Origin: Candidatus Endonucleibacter sp. (ex Gigantidas childressi)
GTDB lineage: Bacteria > Pseudomonadota > Gammaproteobacteria > Pseudomonadales > Endozoicomonadaceae
Assembly: GCA_030674875.1 (NCBI GenBank)
Contig: JASXSU010000001.1
Location: 434,001-498,000, forward strand
Length of the DNA stretch: 64,000 nt
Direction: 5' to 3'
Below the pieces are notes generated by a model. That model was not told the DNA's origin. It did no database searches and saw only the letters and a list, made by a program, of their open reading frames with translations. A program made the position numbers and the translations under genes. Below, piece by piece: positions 38,091 to 47,723 of this stretch (position 1 is its first letter; every line of letters begins with the position of its first letter).

Positions 38091-41000
38091 ATGTTTAGCT
38101 CATTTAAGTATTCAAAATATTTAAAAAGTGTTCTTTTTTTGCTGGCCTTAGTGTGTGGTTTTAGTGTGGTTGAAGCACAAAACAATACTCCAGTGAAAGC
38201 GCAATTACAGCAAAAAACTACCGAGAAATCAGCCAAGCAAAACTGGTTTTACAGCCAATTTAATAGAGCAGCAATATTAGCCAGAAGGTGTTTTAATGGT
38301 ACCAACTTATTAAGATGCACTGAATATAGCAAAAGTAATGATAATAGCATCAGTTATTTGCAATGTATTCTTGATGACAACGGTCTCTCTGTAGCGCTAG
38401 AAGTATTTCAGAAGCAAAACGTATTTGAAGTTCTTGCCATGGTGTATATGCATGTTTTACTTATGGTTGACAAGCTTGATAATGACATATCCAAAACTGA
38501 TATAGAAGTACCAGCCTGGATAATAAATTTTCGTCCCATTTTACAAGAAATTAATGGAGCATCTGATTTCTGCCATATAGACAGTGAAAAAGAAAAGTTT
38601 AAGCTGCTAACTATAAAAGAAAAAACTAAAGCTGAAGATGCATTTCACGCTAGAGCGAGTCAATGCCACTCTGTGCTTCAATCCTTTTTTCCTTATCAGG
38701 AGCCGACTGATGAATTTAGTTTATTCAAAGATAAACTACATGAACAAGTGAGCCTGCTGACGTCACCATCAAAAAATAATGAGAAACTTGTTACCACAGA
38801 GACTTCACTTAAGTCACAAGAAGAATTATTACATAAGTTGTTAGTTACTTATATGGTACCTGCAACAAGTAATACACCATCAGAGACACAATATCCAGTA
38901 TTAAAAGCATTGGTAAATTGGGCCGCGCATAATACCGATAGCTTAATCAGTGCATTATTAGATGATAGCAAACGCTGGCTTACGCAAGGTCGTCATTTAA
39001 CGGCAGAAGAAAGCAAAAAAAAGGAAATAAGCGCAGAGGAACAAGTATTTTTCACCTATTTGAATTATGATTTAAAAGATGTATGGCATGATGCAAGCCA
39101 GTCTTTACGTGATTATGAAATCATAAATATTACTAATAACCTATTAGCTGAAGAGGTTATTAAAAGTTTAACTGTCGAGTTTACAACAGTAAAGCAATTA
39201 GCTGCCGCTTATAAAGATGGGTTTGCAGCATTAAATACAATGCATAGTGATCTAAAACAACAAGGAAATCTTAGCCCCGAGGAAAAAGCCAAAAAAAAGA
39301 AAGAGAAACAAAACGGATCTTTTAGCTCAGCAGATATGGATGAATACCTAAAGGAAGGTATAAAGCAAAATATGAAAGATAGCCTTTTAGGTAAGGTTGC
39401 ATCTGGCATCTGTTATGCGTTTAATGTTGTCAAAAGTGGTTTTATTGCAACACCAACCAAGCAAGAGAAAAGCAAAAAAGCAATGGCTGACTGGTTTAAG
39501 CTGGTACAAAAAAACGCCTTGACTTTAAAATACAAATCAGAAAACAAAGGCATACAATTAGTTATGGCCGAGCTAATAAAAATAGATACCCTGCATGAAG
39601 AAGGAGATATAACCATAACAGATGCCTTAACTACATTAGTTGCTCAGCATTTTACTAGCGCAGATAAAGAACAAGCATTCACTATGCTAACAGGCTTGGA
39701 GCGTAAATCAGATATAATACAAAAATCATATTGCTATAAGCCACTTGTTGCTACTGATTTAGATCAAGCTGCTAAAAATCATGAGCTCCAATGCGAGACA
39801 GTATACCAATCAACCAATAGCTCTGCCAGTGATAATAATCCAGTAACCCACAATAGTAAGAGTGATGCAAAAAATCATAGCGACTGGCTATCTATGTCAA
39901 AACACGATTACATGTTACAAAACAGGCAACCACAAAATAATGTTGCAGATAATAAAACCGAATTATCACATTTGCACGTAGATTGGTGTTTTATTGATCT
40001 AGATTATGAAGAAGAAAGCGAAGAGCAAGTAGAAAAGCAGAGAAAGACTGTGTGGATAGGGTTTAATTTTAACCCATCGTTTTACGGTAAGATTCTTATT
40101 TGTTCAGTTATGGCCTTGAGTCTGGTAGCCATTATTGAATCTGCTCCAGCAGCAAACACCGCTCAATCTGACCTATTTCCATATGATAACGTAACTCAAA
40201 TAAACAATCACCAAATATCAAATAGCAGTTATATTATTGAGGCCGATGCAACGTCTTATTCTAATGTCATCGACATTAGTAATGTCACAGAACTGAACCT
40301 AATTGGGCATCATCAAGATTACCTTAGTAATGGCAGTTATCAATTGACTCAAGACATATATTCAGCTCATTCCATCATGCCAATATCTCAATTTAGTGGT
40401 GATTTTAATGGCAGATTTTTCACCATTTATAGTATACCGCACTGCCTTACAAAAACGCTTTCAGGTAATGGTGCTATTTATAATTTAACTATAAGTAATG
40501 CAAATATAATCGATAATGAATGTTCTGCAGTTATTGCTGGTGAAATGAAAGATAATGCCTTAGTGAGCTTAGTTAAGATTGAAAATAGCACTTTGCATCA
40601 TAATAGCACTCACAGTGATCACGTCTCAGTCATAGGTATTGTGGCAGGGAACATGTTTGATACGTCTCTAATTGAGCAGATAACTGTAATAAACAGCAAG
40701 GTAAATATTACTTTCGATGTGAATTCTAGACTACATGCTGCCGGCGTGGCTGGAAACATGCATAATGATTCAGTGATATGCAATATTCTTATCATGAAAG
40801 CAAATATCTATATAAAGAGCAACAATAAGACTGGACACTGGGCTATGGCAGGAGGTGCGGTTGGAGAGCTCAAAGGTAATGCCATAGTTCAAAATTTTGT
40901 TGCCAGAGATGTTAACATAGAAGTAGATAACTGTCGTCTTGCTTGCATAGGTGGGGTTGTGGGGTCGATAGGGGGTAACAACACTGTTGAGAATATAACT

Positions 41001-41918
41001 CAAATTAACACTAATATAAAAGTAACTAAAGCTTATGCATACTTGTCCTGGGGAGCAGGATTTTCGTCTGGAGAGAGTACTATGCAACATCTCTTGGTTG
41101 TGAACAGTTCTATCTCTTTATTACATAATGCTGGAAATATTGGTTCTGCGGCAGGAGTCCAGGCATCTAATGATAAAAAGCATACTCCTAACTCCATCGA
41201 TAATATAATAATCAACAGCAAAGTAGCGATATTACAAAATAGCGATGTGAAATTCAACATCTGCGCTGTTATTTTGGAGAGGTGTCAGTGTGTTTGCAAC
41301 ATGACTGGAGGTGTTACCTTATCAAAACCAACAAAAATTGGCCAAATGAATGTATATAGATATGAAATGTCAAACACGACTGATAAATGCGGGTTGCTTC
41401 AGAGTATTTTTATAAATAAAGATTGTGAAATAAATGAGGAATTACTTAGTAATTATCAGCACGTTATAAAATGTAATCGTGCCTATAGAGTATCTACAAA
41501 ACCTACAACAGAACCACTTACAACAGAACCTACAACAGAACCTACAACAGAATCTGAAACTATAAAGGCAGCAGAACTACGTACAATAAAAACCACAACA
41601 AAATTCATAACAGAGCTATTTACAATAAAAACACCTACAGTAAGACCTGCAATAGTACCTACAACAAAAATAATTACGAGTGTTGCTATTGCCGGTGCTT
41701 TTATTTCTTCTCTTGGGGCTTACTATGCTTATAAACGTTATATTCATAGAGATGTAGTTGATTCAGAGGAGAATGATATAGAAATGGCTTCATTGAAAAC
41801 TGAAGGTAAACGCATTGATACTGGTGGTTACAATAACCAGATGAATAAACTACCTGGTAGTATAGATATCATGCAGAGACGAATAAGTGATGAAGAATTG
41901 GATGCATTCCTAGATTGA
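38091..41918 (+). CDS. Large exported membrane protein with beta-helix-like domain and Thr/Pro stalk
   Basis: 1275 residues, family not recognised. The signal peptide spans 1-29 (VLFLLALVCGFSVVEA). Residues 30-640 are mainly helical and Lys/Glu-rich. A second hydrophobic segment at ~666-690 (ILICSVMALSLVAIIESAPA) looks like an internal signal peptide. Residues ~735-1100 resemble GLUG-type right-handed beta-helix repeats (GSYQLTQDIYSAHSIMPISQ, FSGDFNGRFFTIYS, GAIYNLTISNANI). A Thr/Pro/Glu stalk (PTTEPTTEPTTE) follows at ~1136-1195, then a membrane segment (~1195-1216) and a 60-residue acidic tail. This layout resembles a surface protein with a stalk. AAGGAG lies 11 nt before the ATG. Adhesion or host contact is a guess; the internal signal hints at a fusion of two exported proteins. 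Confidence 0.75.
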   Translation: MFSSFKYSKYLKSVLFLLALVCGFSVVEAQNNTPVKAQLQQKTTEKSAKQNWFYSQFNRAAILARRCFNGTNLLRCTEYSKSNDNSISYLQCILDDNGLSVALEVFQKQNVFEVLAMVYMHVLLMVDKLDNDISKTDIEVPAWIINFRPILQEINGASDFCHIDSEKEKFKLLTIKEKTKAEDAFHARASQCHSVLQSFFPYQEPTDEFSLFKDKLHEQVSLLTSPSKNNEKLVTTETSLKSQEELLHKLLVTYMVPATSNTPSETQYPVLKALVNWAAHNTDSLISALLDDSKRWLTQGRHLTAEESKKKEISAEEQVFFTYLNYDLKDVWHDASQSLRDYEIINITNNLLAEEVIKSLTVEFTTVKQLAAAYKDGFAALNTMHSDLKQQGNLSPEEKAKKKKEKQNGSFSSADMDEYLKEGIKQNMKDSLLGKVASGICYAFNVVKSGFIATPTKQEKSKKAMADWFKLVQKNALTLKYKSENKGIQLVMAELIKIDTLHEEGDITITDALTTLVAQHFTSADKEQAFTMLTGLERKSDIIQKSYCYKPLVATDLDQAAKNHELQCETVYQSTNSSASDNNPVTHNSKSDAKNHSDWLSMSKHDYMLQNRQPQNNVADNKTELSHLHVDWCFIDLDYEEESEEQVEKQRKTVWIGFNFNPSFYGKILICSVMALSLVAIIESAPAANTAQSDLFPYDNVTQINNHQISNSSYIIEADATSYSNVIDISNVTELNLIGHHQDYLSNGSYQLTQDIYSAHSIMPISQFSGDFNGRFFTIYSIPHCLTKTLSGNGAIYNLTISNANIIDNECSAVIAGEMKDNALVSLVKIENSTLHHNSTHSDHVSVIGIVAGNMFDTSLIEQITVINSKVNITFDVNSRLHAAGVAGNMHNDSVICNILIMKANIYIKSNNKTGHWAMAGGAVGELKGNAIVQNFVARDVNIEVDNCRLACIGGVVGSIGGNNTVENITQINTNIKVTKAYAYLSWGAGFSSGESTMQHLLVVNSSISLLHNAGNIGSAAGVQASNDKKHTPNSIDNIIINSKVAILQNSDVKFNICAVILERCQCVCNMTGGVTLSKPTKIGQMNVYRYEMSNTTDKCGLLQSIFINKDCEINEELLSNYQHVIKCNRAYRVSTKPTTEPLTTEPTTEPTTESETIKAAELRTIKTTTKFITELFTIKTPTVRPAIVPTTKIITSVAIAGAFISSLGAYYAYKRYIHRDVVDSEENDIEMASLKTEGKRIDTGGYNNQMNKLPGSIDIMQRRISDEELDAFLD

Positions 41919-41998
41919 CAATATAATAAGCATGCTCTTATCCGATAAAAACTAAACTTAACTATGGTAAGTTAAGAGTTTTTGCGGTCGCATGTTGA

Positions 41999-42256
41999 TT
42001 AAAAAATGATAACGTAATCCTTTTCTGTAAAATGTTGGTTTATCCTTGAACGTCGACGTCGAGCTCTTGTCCTTTGCTGTGCCCTGATTGGTCTATATGA
42101 GCCATCCTTATGCCAACAAGTATTGCGTTGAAATTCTCGATATATGGTACTTCGGTGTTTTCCGATAGCTGTGGCAATGTCCGTAAAACTTAATCCTTGC
42201 CATTTTAGCGCGACTATCATATATCTATCACCCTCGGTGAGCTATTGATACTTCAT
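41999..42256 (-). pseudogene. IS30-family transposase N-terminal remnant (second type)
   Basis: Reads MKYQ-stop-LTEGDRYMIVALKWQG and then DIATAIGKHRSTIYREFQRN, the helix-turn-helix of an IS30 transposase different from the GCTGGATT type above. An amber stop sits at codon 5, and the frame ends after FTEKDYVIIF. The related C-terminal half is found at 51095-51698. Confidence 0.75.
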
Positions 42257-42430
42257 AGGTTTTTACTTCGTGATTGGAGCAAAAAACTAAGGGTATCGCA
42301 GTTCATCGTTTTTATTAAATTGGGTGTCGCACTTAGTATATGAATTCGGCGTTTGTACTAGTAAGCTAACCTGGCTTTGCTTACTAGGGTGCAACGCTCA
42401 TTCAGCACTCATGCTGGACGTTAAAAACTT

Positions 42431-42462
42431 TAATAGGCAAATTACAAATAACCTGCCTATTA
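42431..42462 (-). terminator. Rho-independent terminator of the ATP-grasp gene
   Basis: TAATAGGCA-14 nt-TGCCTATTA forms a 9-bp stem 12 nt after the stop codon. On the minus strand it is followed by AAAGTTTTT. Confidence 0.65.
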
Positions 42463-42474
42463 AGAATTGAGATT

Positions 42475-43773
42475 TTAAACTTTCCAGTATTCTGGATAAC
42501 CTACGATATTTTTCTCAGGATGTCTATATACATTTTTACGGATTTCTATCTCTTTAGCTATAACTTCTTCTTTGCTTCCAGATACCCATAGTTGCATGAG
42601 CATAACTCCTGCGCTAGTCATGTCGGAATCTTTTAGTGTGTCATCTGCAGCTTTCGTGTATCGTACGACATCGATTTTATTGTCTTTATACATATTGTTT
42701 ATGTAGTCATAATCAGCTATATCACCCACTTTACCAGTCTCTTTTGCTGTTATCAAAACTATAAGAGTGTGCTTTATTGTGTCATCACCTTTCCACTTAA
42801 GCCATGGAGTTTTATCTGTTATGGGAATTCCTGCAGCCAATTTGAAGTTGTCATTAAAAAGACTGTTTTTAAAGCTAAGTTCGTAATTATAATGATAGCT
42901 GTGAGCTGCTCTTGGATTTATTTCGACAAGAGATATTTTACCATCGTCAGTTATCCAGAACTCTATATTAAAGAATTGATTTTTATATCCTAAATCAGAC
43001 AATCGTCCCATATAATCATCTATCCAATCTTCAACTCTTTTGGCTATAGTTTTATCAACATTAATAGTTGGTGTAATGTAACCTAAAGCTTGATGGTTTG
43101 AAAAATAGACTTCTTCAGTCAATGCATAATGCACTATTTTCCCATCACTATCCACGTAGCCTTCGTAGCAATATTCAATGGATTTGTTTATATCCATGTA
43201 ATGTTCTGCGATAAACGGAGGTATTATTTCTGGCAAATCATTTTCAGGGATTCCTTTTTTAAAATGCTTGTAATTATATGCTATTTCATCTTGCAGCTTA
43301 GTGTCTGCTCTGTATTCATTTAAAACATCTATCAGGTTTTGCTCTGTTTCTATCTTAAAAACGCCTCTTCCAAGTGATAAAGATGTGTTCTTGAGCATAA
43401 ATGGCCACTCTTTAATTTTGCCAACAATCTGCTCGTTTGTTTCAATTTCAGGATCAACCCAGTCGTAATAATTGGAATCCTTTTCTAGTGTTCTCATGAG
43501 GTATTTATTCATGCAATATAGGAAAGCTATTTTATTTGGCACTTTGTTGCCTAGCTTTTCATTTATCAGAATATGGTTAAAGGCATCTTTTTGTGCAAAG
43601 CCAGCAACTGCACTAACGCTCTCTGCTTTGCAGATGGCAACTACTTCATCAATCTGACTATCATCCCAGCCTTTTGGTTCTAAAACAACTATATCACTTA
43701 GCTTTTTAATACCTTCTAATGCTTTGTCCATGTATGGTTGTGGTGACAAAAAACCAAATTTATTATTGCTCAT
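42475..43773 (-). CDS. ATP-grasp family carboxylate-amine ligase
   Basis: 432 residues. ATP-grasp enzymes activate a carboxylate with ATP and join it to an amine or thiol. The C-terminal half shows the metal- and phosphate-binding pattern NIEFWITDDGKISLVEINPR (Glu and Asn ligands); the middle part WPFMLKNTSLSLGRGVFKIE holds the ATP-binding Lys region. The N-terminal ~100 residues look like a small Rossmann-like domain. No close subfamily is recognised, so the substrate is unknown; amino-acid ligases of the dipeptide-forming kind are one possibility. AGGAGGAG directly upstream is a strong ribosome binding site. Encoded alone between IS30 remnants, which fits a horizontally acquired or isolated gene. 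Confidence 0.8.
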   Translation of the reverse strand: MSNNKFGFLSPQPYMDKALEGIKKLSDIVVLEPKGWDDSQIDEVVAICKAESVSAVAGFAQKDAFNHILINEKLGNKVPNKIAFLYCMNKYLMRTLEKDSNYYDWVDPEIETNEQIVGKIKEWPFMLKNTSLSLGRGVFKIETEQNLIDVLNEYRADTKLQDEIAYNYKHFKKGIPENDLPEIIPPFIAEHYMDINKSIEYCYEGYVDSDGKIVHYALTEEVYFSNHQALGYITPTINVDKTIAKRVEDWIDDYMGRLSDLGYKNQFFNIEFWITDDGKISLVEINPRAAHSYHYNYELSFKNSLFNDNFKLAAGIPITDKTPWLKWKGDDTIKHTLIVLITAKETGKVGDIADYDYINNMYKDNKIDVVRYTKAADDTLKDSDMTSAGVMLMQLWVSGSKEEVIAKEIEIRKNVYRHPEKNIVGYPEYWKV

Positions 43774-43854
43774 CTCACTCTCCTCCTAAAAACTAAACTG
43801 TATCATATGTTCATGTTTTTACTATCTTTTTGTGAAATTTAATTTAAAAATTGA

Positions 43855-44264
43855 GAAAGGCAAGAGGCGCTGCAAAGGTGGTAAGCGTAAGGCTAGGCGT
43901 ATCACGATCCCAGACCTCGTCGATATTTCCGATCGGCCCGCAGCTGTTGATCTGCGGTCTCGTCTAGGCGATTGGGAGGGTGATACGATTTATGGACAGG
44001 ACGCCCATCTGGTGAACCTTGTAGACCGCAAAAGTCGGTTGACTTTGCCAAGACTTATGCTAGTTATCAGCGGGGAACTAACGAAAATATCAATGCCATC
44101 ATTAGGAGAACCTGGCCTAAAAAAATGGCGTTGAGTAATCTGACAGAAGACGATGTGAGGACAATGGAAATGTTGATCAATACCATGCTAGGAAGGCTTT
44201 AGGAGGGTGGACACCACTCAAAGTCTACACAGGACAGCCGATTGCAATTATTTTTTGAATCCAA
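43855..44264 (+). mobile_element. IS30-type element remnant, both sides deleted
   Basis: Contains GKRRCKGGKRKARRITIPD and GDWEGDTIYGQDAHLV, then a jump to the region after the second Asp and on to TEDDVRTMEMLINTM. The left end is missing and the right end is worn (TTTTTTGAATCCAAC). Confidence 0.85.
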
Positions 44265-44518
44265 CCTTTTTTAAATCTGCTACATGGGTTTTGCTCGTTT
44301 GTCTATTACTCACACCCTCAATGGTATGGTATATTCCTTGAAAATGAGTGGTTGCTGACTACCCTCCCCCACAATCACCTACTACTGGTACGCTCGTTGG
44401 GACTCTCTTATTCATTACCTACCAGCATGGTAATGAATGCTCCCAAAGCATTATCAACGCAGCTGCTGAGACTACACGTAGTATCAACCTTGACGATAAC
44501 AGTCGGAGAAAATACCTT

Positions 44519-45262
44519 ATGGCACGCGCTCAACTTACTGTCATCCTGACAGGAAAAACATCATTAAGTGACCAAACCATGGAGTTGGAATTTCAATTTG
44601 TTGGCGACACAACTTTTCAGCACAAGGCTGGACAATTTGTTCAGTTACTATTTGAACATGAAGCAAAAGAATATAAGCGTAGCTATAGTATTGCCAGCTC
44701 ACCAGAATTCTTTCAGGATACAGAAAAACTACAAATAGCTATAAGCTTCGTTACAGATGGCGTAGCTTCAGCTTTTTTTCAAAGCGCTGCACTGGGAACC
44801 TTAATGATGTTATCAGGCCCATTTGGGGTGCTTACCTTACCAGAAACAATCGGCGGTCAGCTTATTCTCATAGGCACAGGCACAGGGATTGCTCCTTATC
44901 GAGCAATGATCCCTAAGCTGTTAACCATTGCAGACTCAGATAGGAATATTATTATTCTAATGGGTGGTAGGCACCGAAGTGACATTATTTATAAAAACGA
45001 TTTCCAAGAACTGGCATCAAGCAATCCCAATATCAATTATCGTATCTGCCTTAGCAGAGAGTCTCCAGAGAACCTGCAGAAAGGGGAGTACTCCGGCTAT
45101 GTACAGCACCAGCTGAATGATCTAAACCTTAACCCCGACAAAGATATCACTTACCTATGCGGAAATCCCAGCATGGTAGATGATGCGGCGGCACAGCTCA
45201 AAGACATGCTTTTTGAAAGCAAAAAAATCAAACGAGAAAAATATGTTTATTCTGGACACTGA
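44519..45262 (+). CDS. Ferredoxin/flavodoxin-NADP+ reductase family protein
   Basis: 247 residues with the two-domain FNR layout. The FAD-binding domain has AGQFVQLLF and KRSYSIASSPE (the RxYS flavin motif). The NAD(P)-binding domain has ILIGTGTGIAPYRAMI, IIILMGGRHRSDIIY and YLCGNPSMVDDAA, and the C-terminus ends YVYSGH. Such enzymes pass electrons between NADPH and ferredoxin or flavodoxin in the cytosol. I chose the ATG at 44519 because the protein then starts like the family and GGAGA lies upstream; the longer frame upstream reads through repeat sequence. Its exact electron partner cannot be told. Confidence 0.85.
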   Translation: MARAQLTVILTGKTSLSDQTMELEFQFVGDTTFQHKAGQFVQLLFEHEAKEYKRSYSIASSPEFFQDTEKLQIAISFVTDGVASAFFQSAALGTLMMLSGPFGVLTLPETIGGQLILIGTGTGIAPYRAMIPKLLTIADSDRNIIILMGGRHRSDIIYKNDFQELASSNPNINYRICLSRESPENLQKGEYSGYVQHQLNDLNLNPDKDITYLCGNPSMVDDAAAQLKDMLFESKKIKREKYVYSGH

Positions 45263-45392
45263 AAAAACAGTGACTAAAATACAACTTATACTTATCCTCC
45301 TCGAAGGTATGAGGTTACGGACTACTCTCACGTACTAAAAGCTCCTACGCCTCATAGGATTACTAGGCTGCCCACATTAACCTCAATAAAAA

Positions 45393-45526
45393 ATGGTATA
45401 TACCAACTCCCCTTGAAAGTGTAGGTTGTTGACCGCTCTAGCTCACCACCTTCACTTAGTGTTTCTACTCTTCTGGGGCCTAGCTCACTTGTCGCCACGT
45501 AGCAACTTCAAGTGCTTCGGGTATAT
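45393..45526. repeat. TATACC-type repeat, diverged copy
   Basis: Runs from TATACCAACTCCCCTTGAAAG to CAACTTCAAGTGCTTCGGGT plus ATA. It has the same end motifs and length class as the 125-bp family but a diverged middle. It lies just past the 3' end of the DedA/PAP2 gene. Confidence 0.6.
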
Positions 45527-45528
45527 AC

Positions 45529-46761
45529 TCACCCTTGAAGTTTTGTTTTTGGCGTGCTCACGTATAAAGTTAAAAAAAGCCAAAACAAACCCAATGTAAA
45601 GCCTGTAGCAACATCCCATAGCCAGTGCGCATTGAGAACCAACCGCGAAAGCCCAGTTAGAAATGTTAACATCATAGCGGTAGAAATAATCAGCATGCGC
45701 GCAACATAATTCATGCCATTACTTACTTTAATACCCAGCCACAATAATAAAAAAGCTGCTTGAGTGGTATGACCGGAAGGAAAAGAAAAGGGGTCAACAT
45801 TTTCTAATAGAGAAGGCCGAGGACTATTAATCAACCATTTTAATCCCCAAAAACTTAACTCCATGCCGGCAAACATTGCCACAAAAATAAACAAATTTTC
45901 TTTTTCCCGCCGATAATAGCTCCAGGCCATCCATACCATAACCGGAATCAGCAAGAATTTGAGACTACCAAGCCAGGTCAACCAATCCATACTTTCTTTC
46001 AGGTAAGGCGTCATATGGAGATCTACAAGCCAGTTTATCGCCCTAACATTATACTCGGAAAGCGTGCCAGCAAACTCAAGAGCAATCAATGCGCCCAGTA
46101 TAATGGCAGACACAGATATCGACACCGCAAGCAAATGTGCTGCGCGAAACCGATTTGAAAGCCATAGGCTTAAAGCTGGAAGGATCACCGAAAAAGCAAT
46201 TAAAATTGACATTAAAATAAAAAAAACTCTCGGTACCTCTCCGTGAGCCTGAATTGCTGCTCCGGCAAGAAAACCTGGCATCAGATAAATCGGAGACCAA
46301 GGAATAGCTGATAAGATATTAACTATATAAAATCGTTTGGGCGACATGTCTAGCATTCCTGCCACCACAGGAATAACTGGTCTTATAGGGCCTATAAAAC
46401 GTCCGAGGGCAATGCTCATGTCACCATGACTACGGAAGAAATCCTCACCCTTTTTTAGCCATTCCGGATGAGTACTAAAAGGCCACCAATACCGAATCCT
46501 TTGATGAAAGTGGTAGCCCAGTTGATAGCTGATGCCATCGCCAATGACGGCTCCCCCCACACCCCATGCCAACATTAATATAGGATCCATTGTGCCAGCA
46601 CCAGCCAAAGCCCCAAGGGCAAACATGATTGGAATACCGGGCACAATAAGACCAATAATAAGCAATGATTCAATTAAAGCCATAAAGGCTATTGTTGGCC
46701 CGAGCCACTCATAATTAATCTCAAGCCAAGACTGAATAGCTTCAAAACTGAAAAGATACAT
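45529..46761 (-). CDS. DedA/VTT-domain and PAP2 phosphatase fusion membrane protein
   Basis: About 410 residues in two joined domains. Residues ~1-200 are a DedA (SNARE-associated/VTT) domain: ESLLIIGLIVPGIP, GRFIGPIRPVIPVVAGM and the following helices. Residues ~220-405 are a PAP2 lipid phosphatase with all three motifs: KWLINSPRP, FPSGHTTQA and SRLVLNAHWLWD. Such inner-membrane fusions probably flip and dephosphorylate lipid carriers or phosphatidate; the exact substrate is not known. I prefer the ATG at 46761; the longer frame starts at a TTG with no ribosome binding site, and the upstream GGAG is 13 nt from the ATG, rather far. No operon partner is apparent. Confidence 0.88.
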   Translation of the reverse strand: MYLFSFEAIQSWLEINYEWLGPTIAFMALIESLLIIGLIVPGIPIMFALGALAGAGTMDPILMLAWGVGGAVIGDGISYQLGYHFHQRIRYWWPFSTHPEWLKKGEDFFRSHGDMSIALGRFIGPIRPVIPVVAGMLDMSPKRFYIVNILSAIPWSPIYLMPGFLAGAAIQAHGEVPRVFFILMSILIAFSVILPALSLWLSNRFRAAHLLAVSISVSAIILGALIALEFAGTLSEYNVRAINWLVDLHMTPYLKESMDWLTWLGSLKFLLIPVMVWMAWSYYRREKENLFIFVAMFAGMELSFWGLKWLINSPRPSLLENVDPFSFPSGHTTQAAFLLLWLGIKVSNGMNYVARMLIISTAMMLTFLTGLSRLVLNAHWLWDVATGFTLGLFWLFLTLYVSTPKTKLQG

Positions 46762-46925
46762 CGTCAGGTTAACACTCCGTAACAACCATTTTTAATGGTC
46801 ATTTGCCAATAAAGACTCGTGAACACAGAAAAAAGAACTCTGTAACACAAGAGAATATAAAAAAGTCCAAAATGTCGTCCGCGTGGTTCGATTGCGCTTA
46901 CTCGCCCAATGTATAAACCAAGCTA

Positions 46926-47046
46926 TATACCCCTTGAAGGTACGGAGTTTTTTATTGCTCTCACCCACCCCAACCACCTACTATTCATAGGCTCATGGGC
47001 TTTTCTAGTTTGTCGCTTACTCATATCTTTAATGGAAACGAGTATA
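46926..47046. repeat. TATACC-type repeat, second subtype
   Basis: TATACCCCTTGAAGGTACGG at the left and TTTAATGGAAACGAGTATA at the right, ~121 bp, with the CACCCCAACCACCTACTA core also seen in other members. Confidence 0.65.
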
Positions 47047-47340
47047 AACTATCAGTTTGGACTCTCTGAAAACAACCCGTTCAATTCAGAACAAGCCTAT
47101 TTATCACCCGCTTCTATGCATCGGTCAATATAGAGTCGCTCGCTAACAAAGATCTTGAGTATAATAGCTAATTAAAGATAGCGTAAATGTACGAGGAAAA
47201 CCTGTATTTATACAGTTACCATTGAGGGTGTTAGTAAGAAACAAACTAGCACCCCCCAGATAACCTACGAGTAGCAGTACATGATTGGAGTGAGTAATAG
47301 CAATCAACAACATAGCTACAAGGGTAATTGGTATAAATTA

Positions 47341-47463
47341 TATACCCGTTTCCATTGAAGGTGTAAGTAAGCAACAAAAGATTACAGCTCCATGGGTATA
47401 TTAATAGTAGATATTGGGGGGAACGAGAGCAGTGAACTACCTCATATCTTCAAGATGGGTATA
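47341..47463. repeat. TATACCC repeat, second subtype
   Basis: TATACCCGTTTCCATTGAAG at the left and TCTTCAAGATGGGTATA at the right, 123 bp with clear inverted ends. A weaker copy lies just before it (~47219-47337). Confidence 0.7.
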
Positions 47464-47723
47464 CATAACACACCTGCCTCCTATAATATTGTAACAGTTA
47501 CTTTATGACTCTGATTAAGGTACTACAAAGATAATATGCCAAAAGTAATTATAAGTAATTGAAAGTACAGTTTGGCGGAAAACAGCATTTTGTTACCTAC
47601 TAAGGAGTAGTAGCCGTTAAAATTTGCATACTAGGATTGCTGGCTTCATCTTAATGGCAAAAATCAGTGAGCCATGTCTTTTCTTTGGCAAAGGATAAAT
47701 CGCATAACAAGGAGGCATTGGTA

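Larger units (their letters stand above)
46762..47723. other. Intergenic region made of tandem TATACC-type repeats
   Basis: No gene is recognised. At least three diverged members of the TATACC family lie here (46926-47046, ~47219-47337, 47341-47463), the last two nearly end to end. The tesB promoter should lie in the remaining 47470-47700. Confidence 0.55.
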
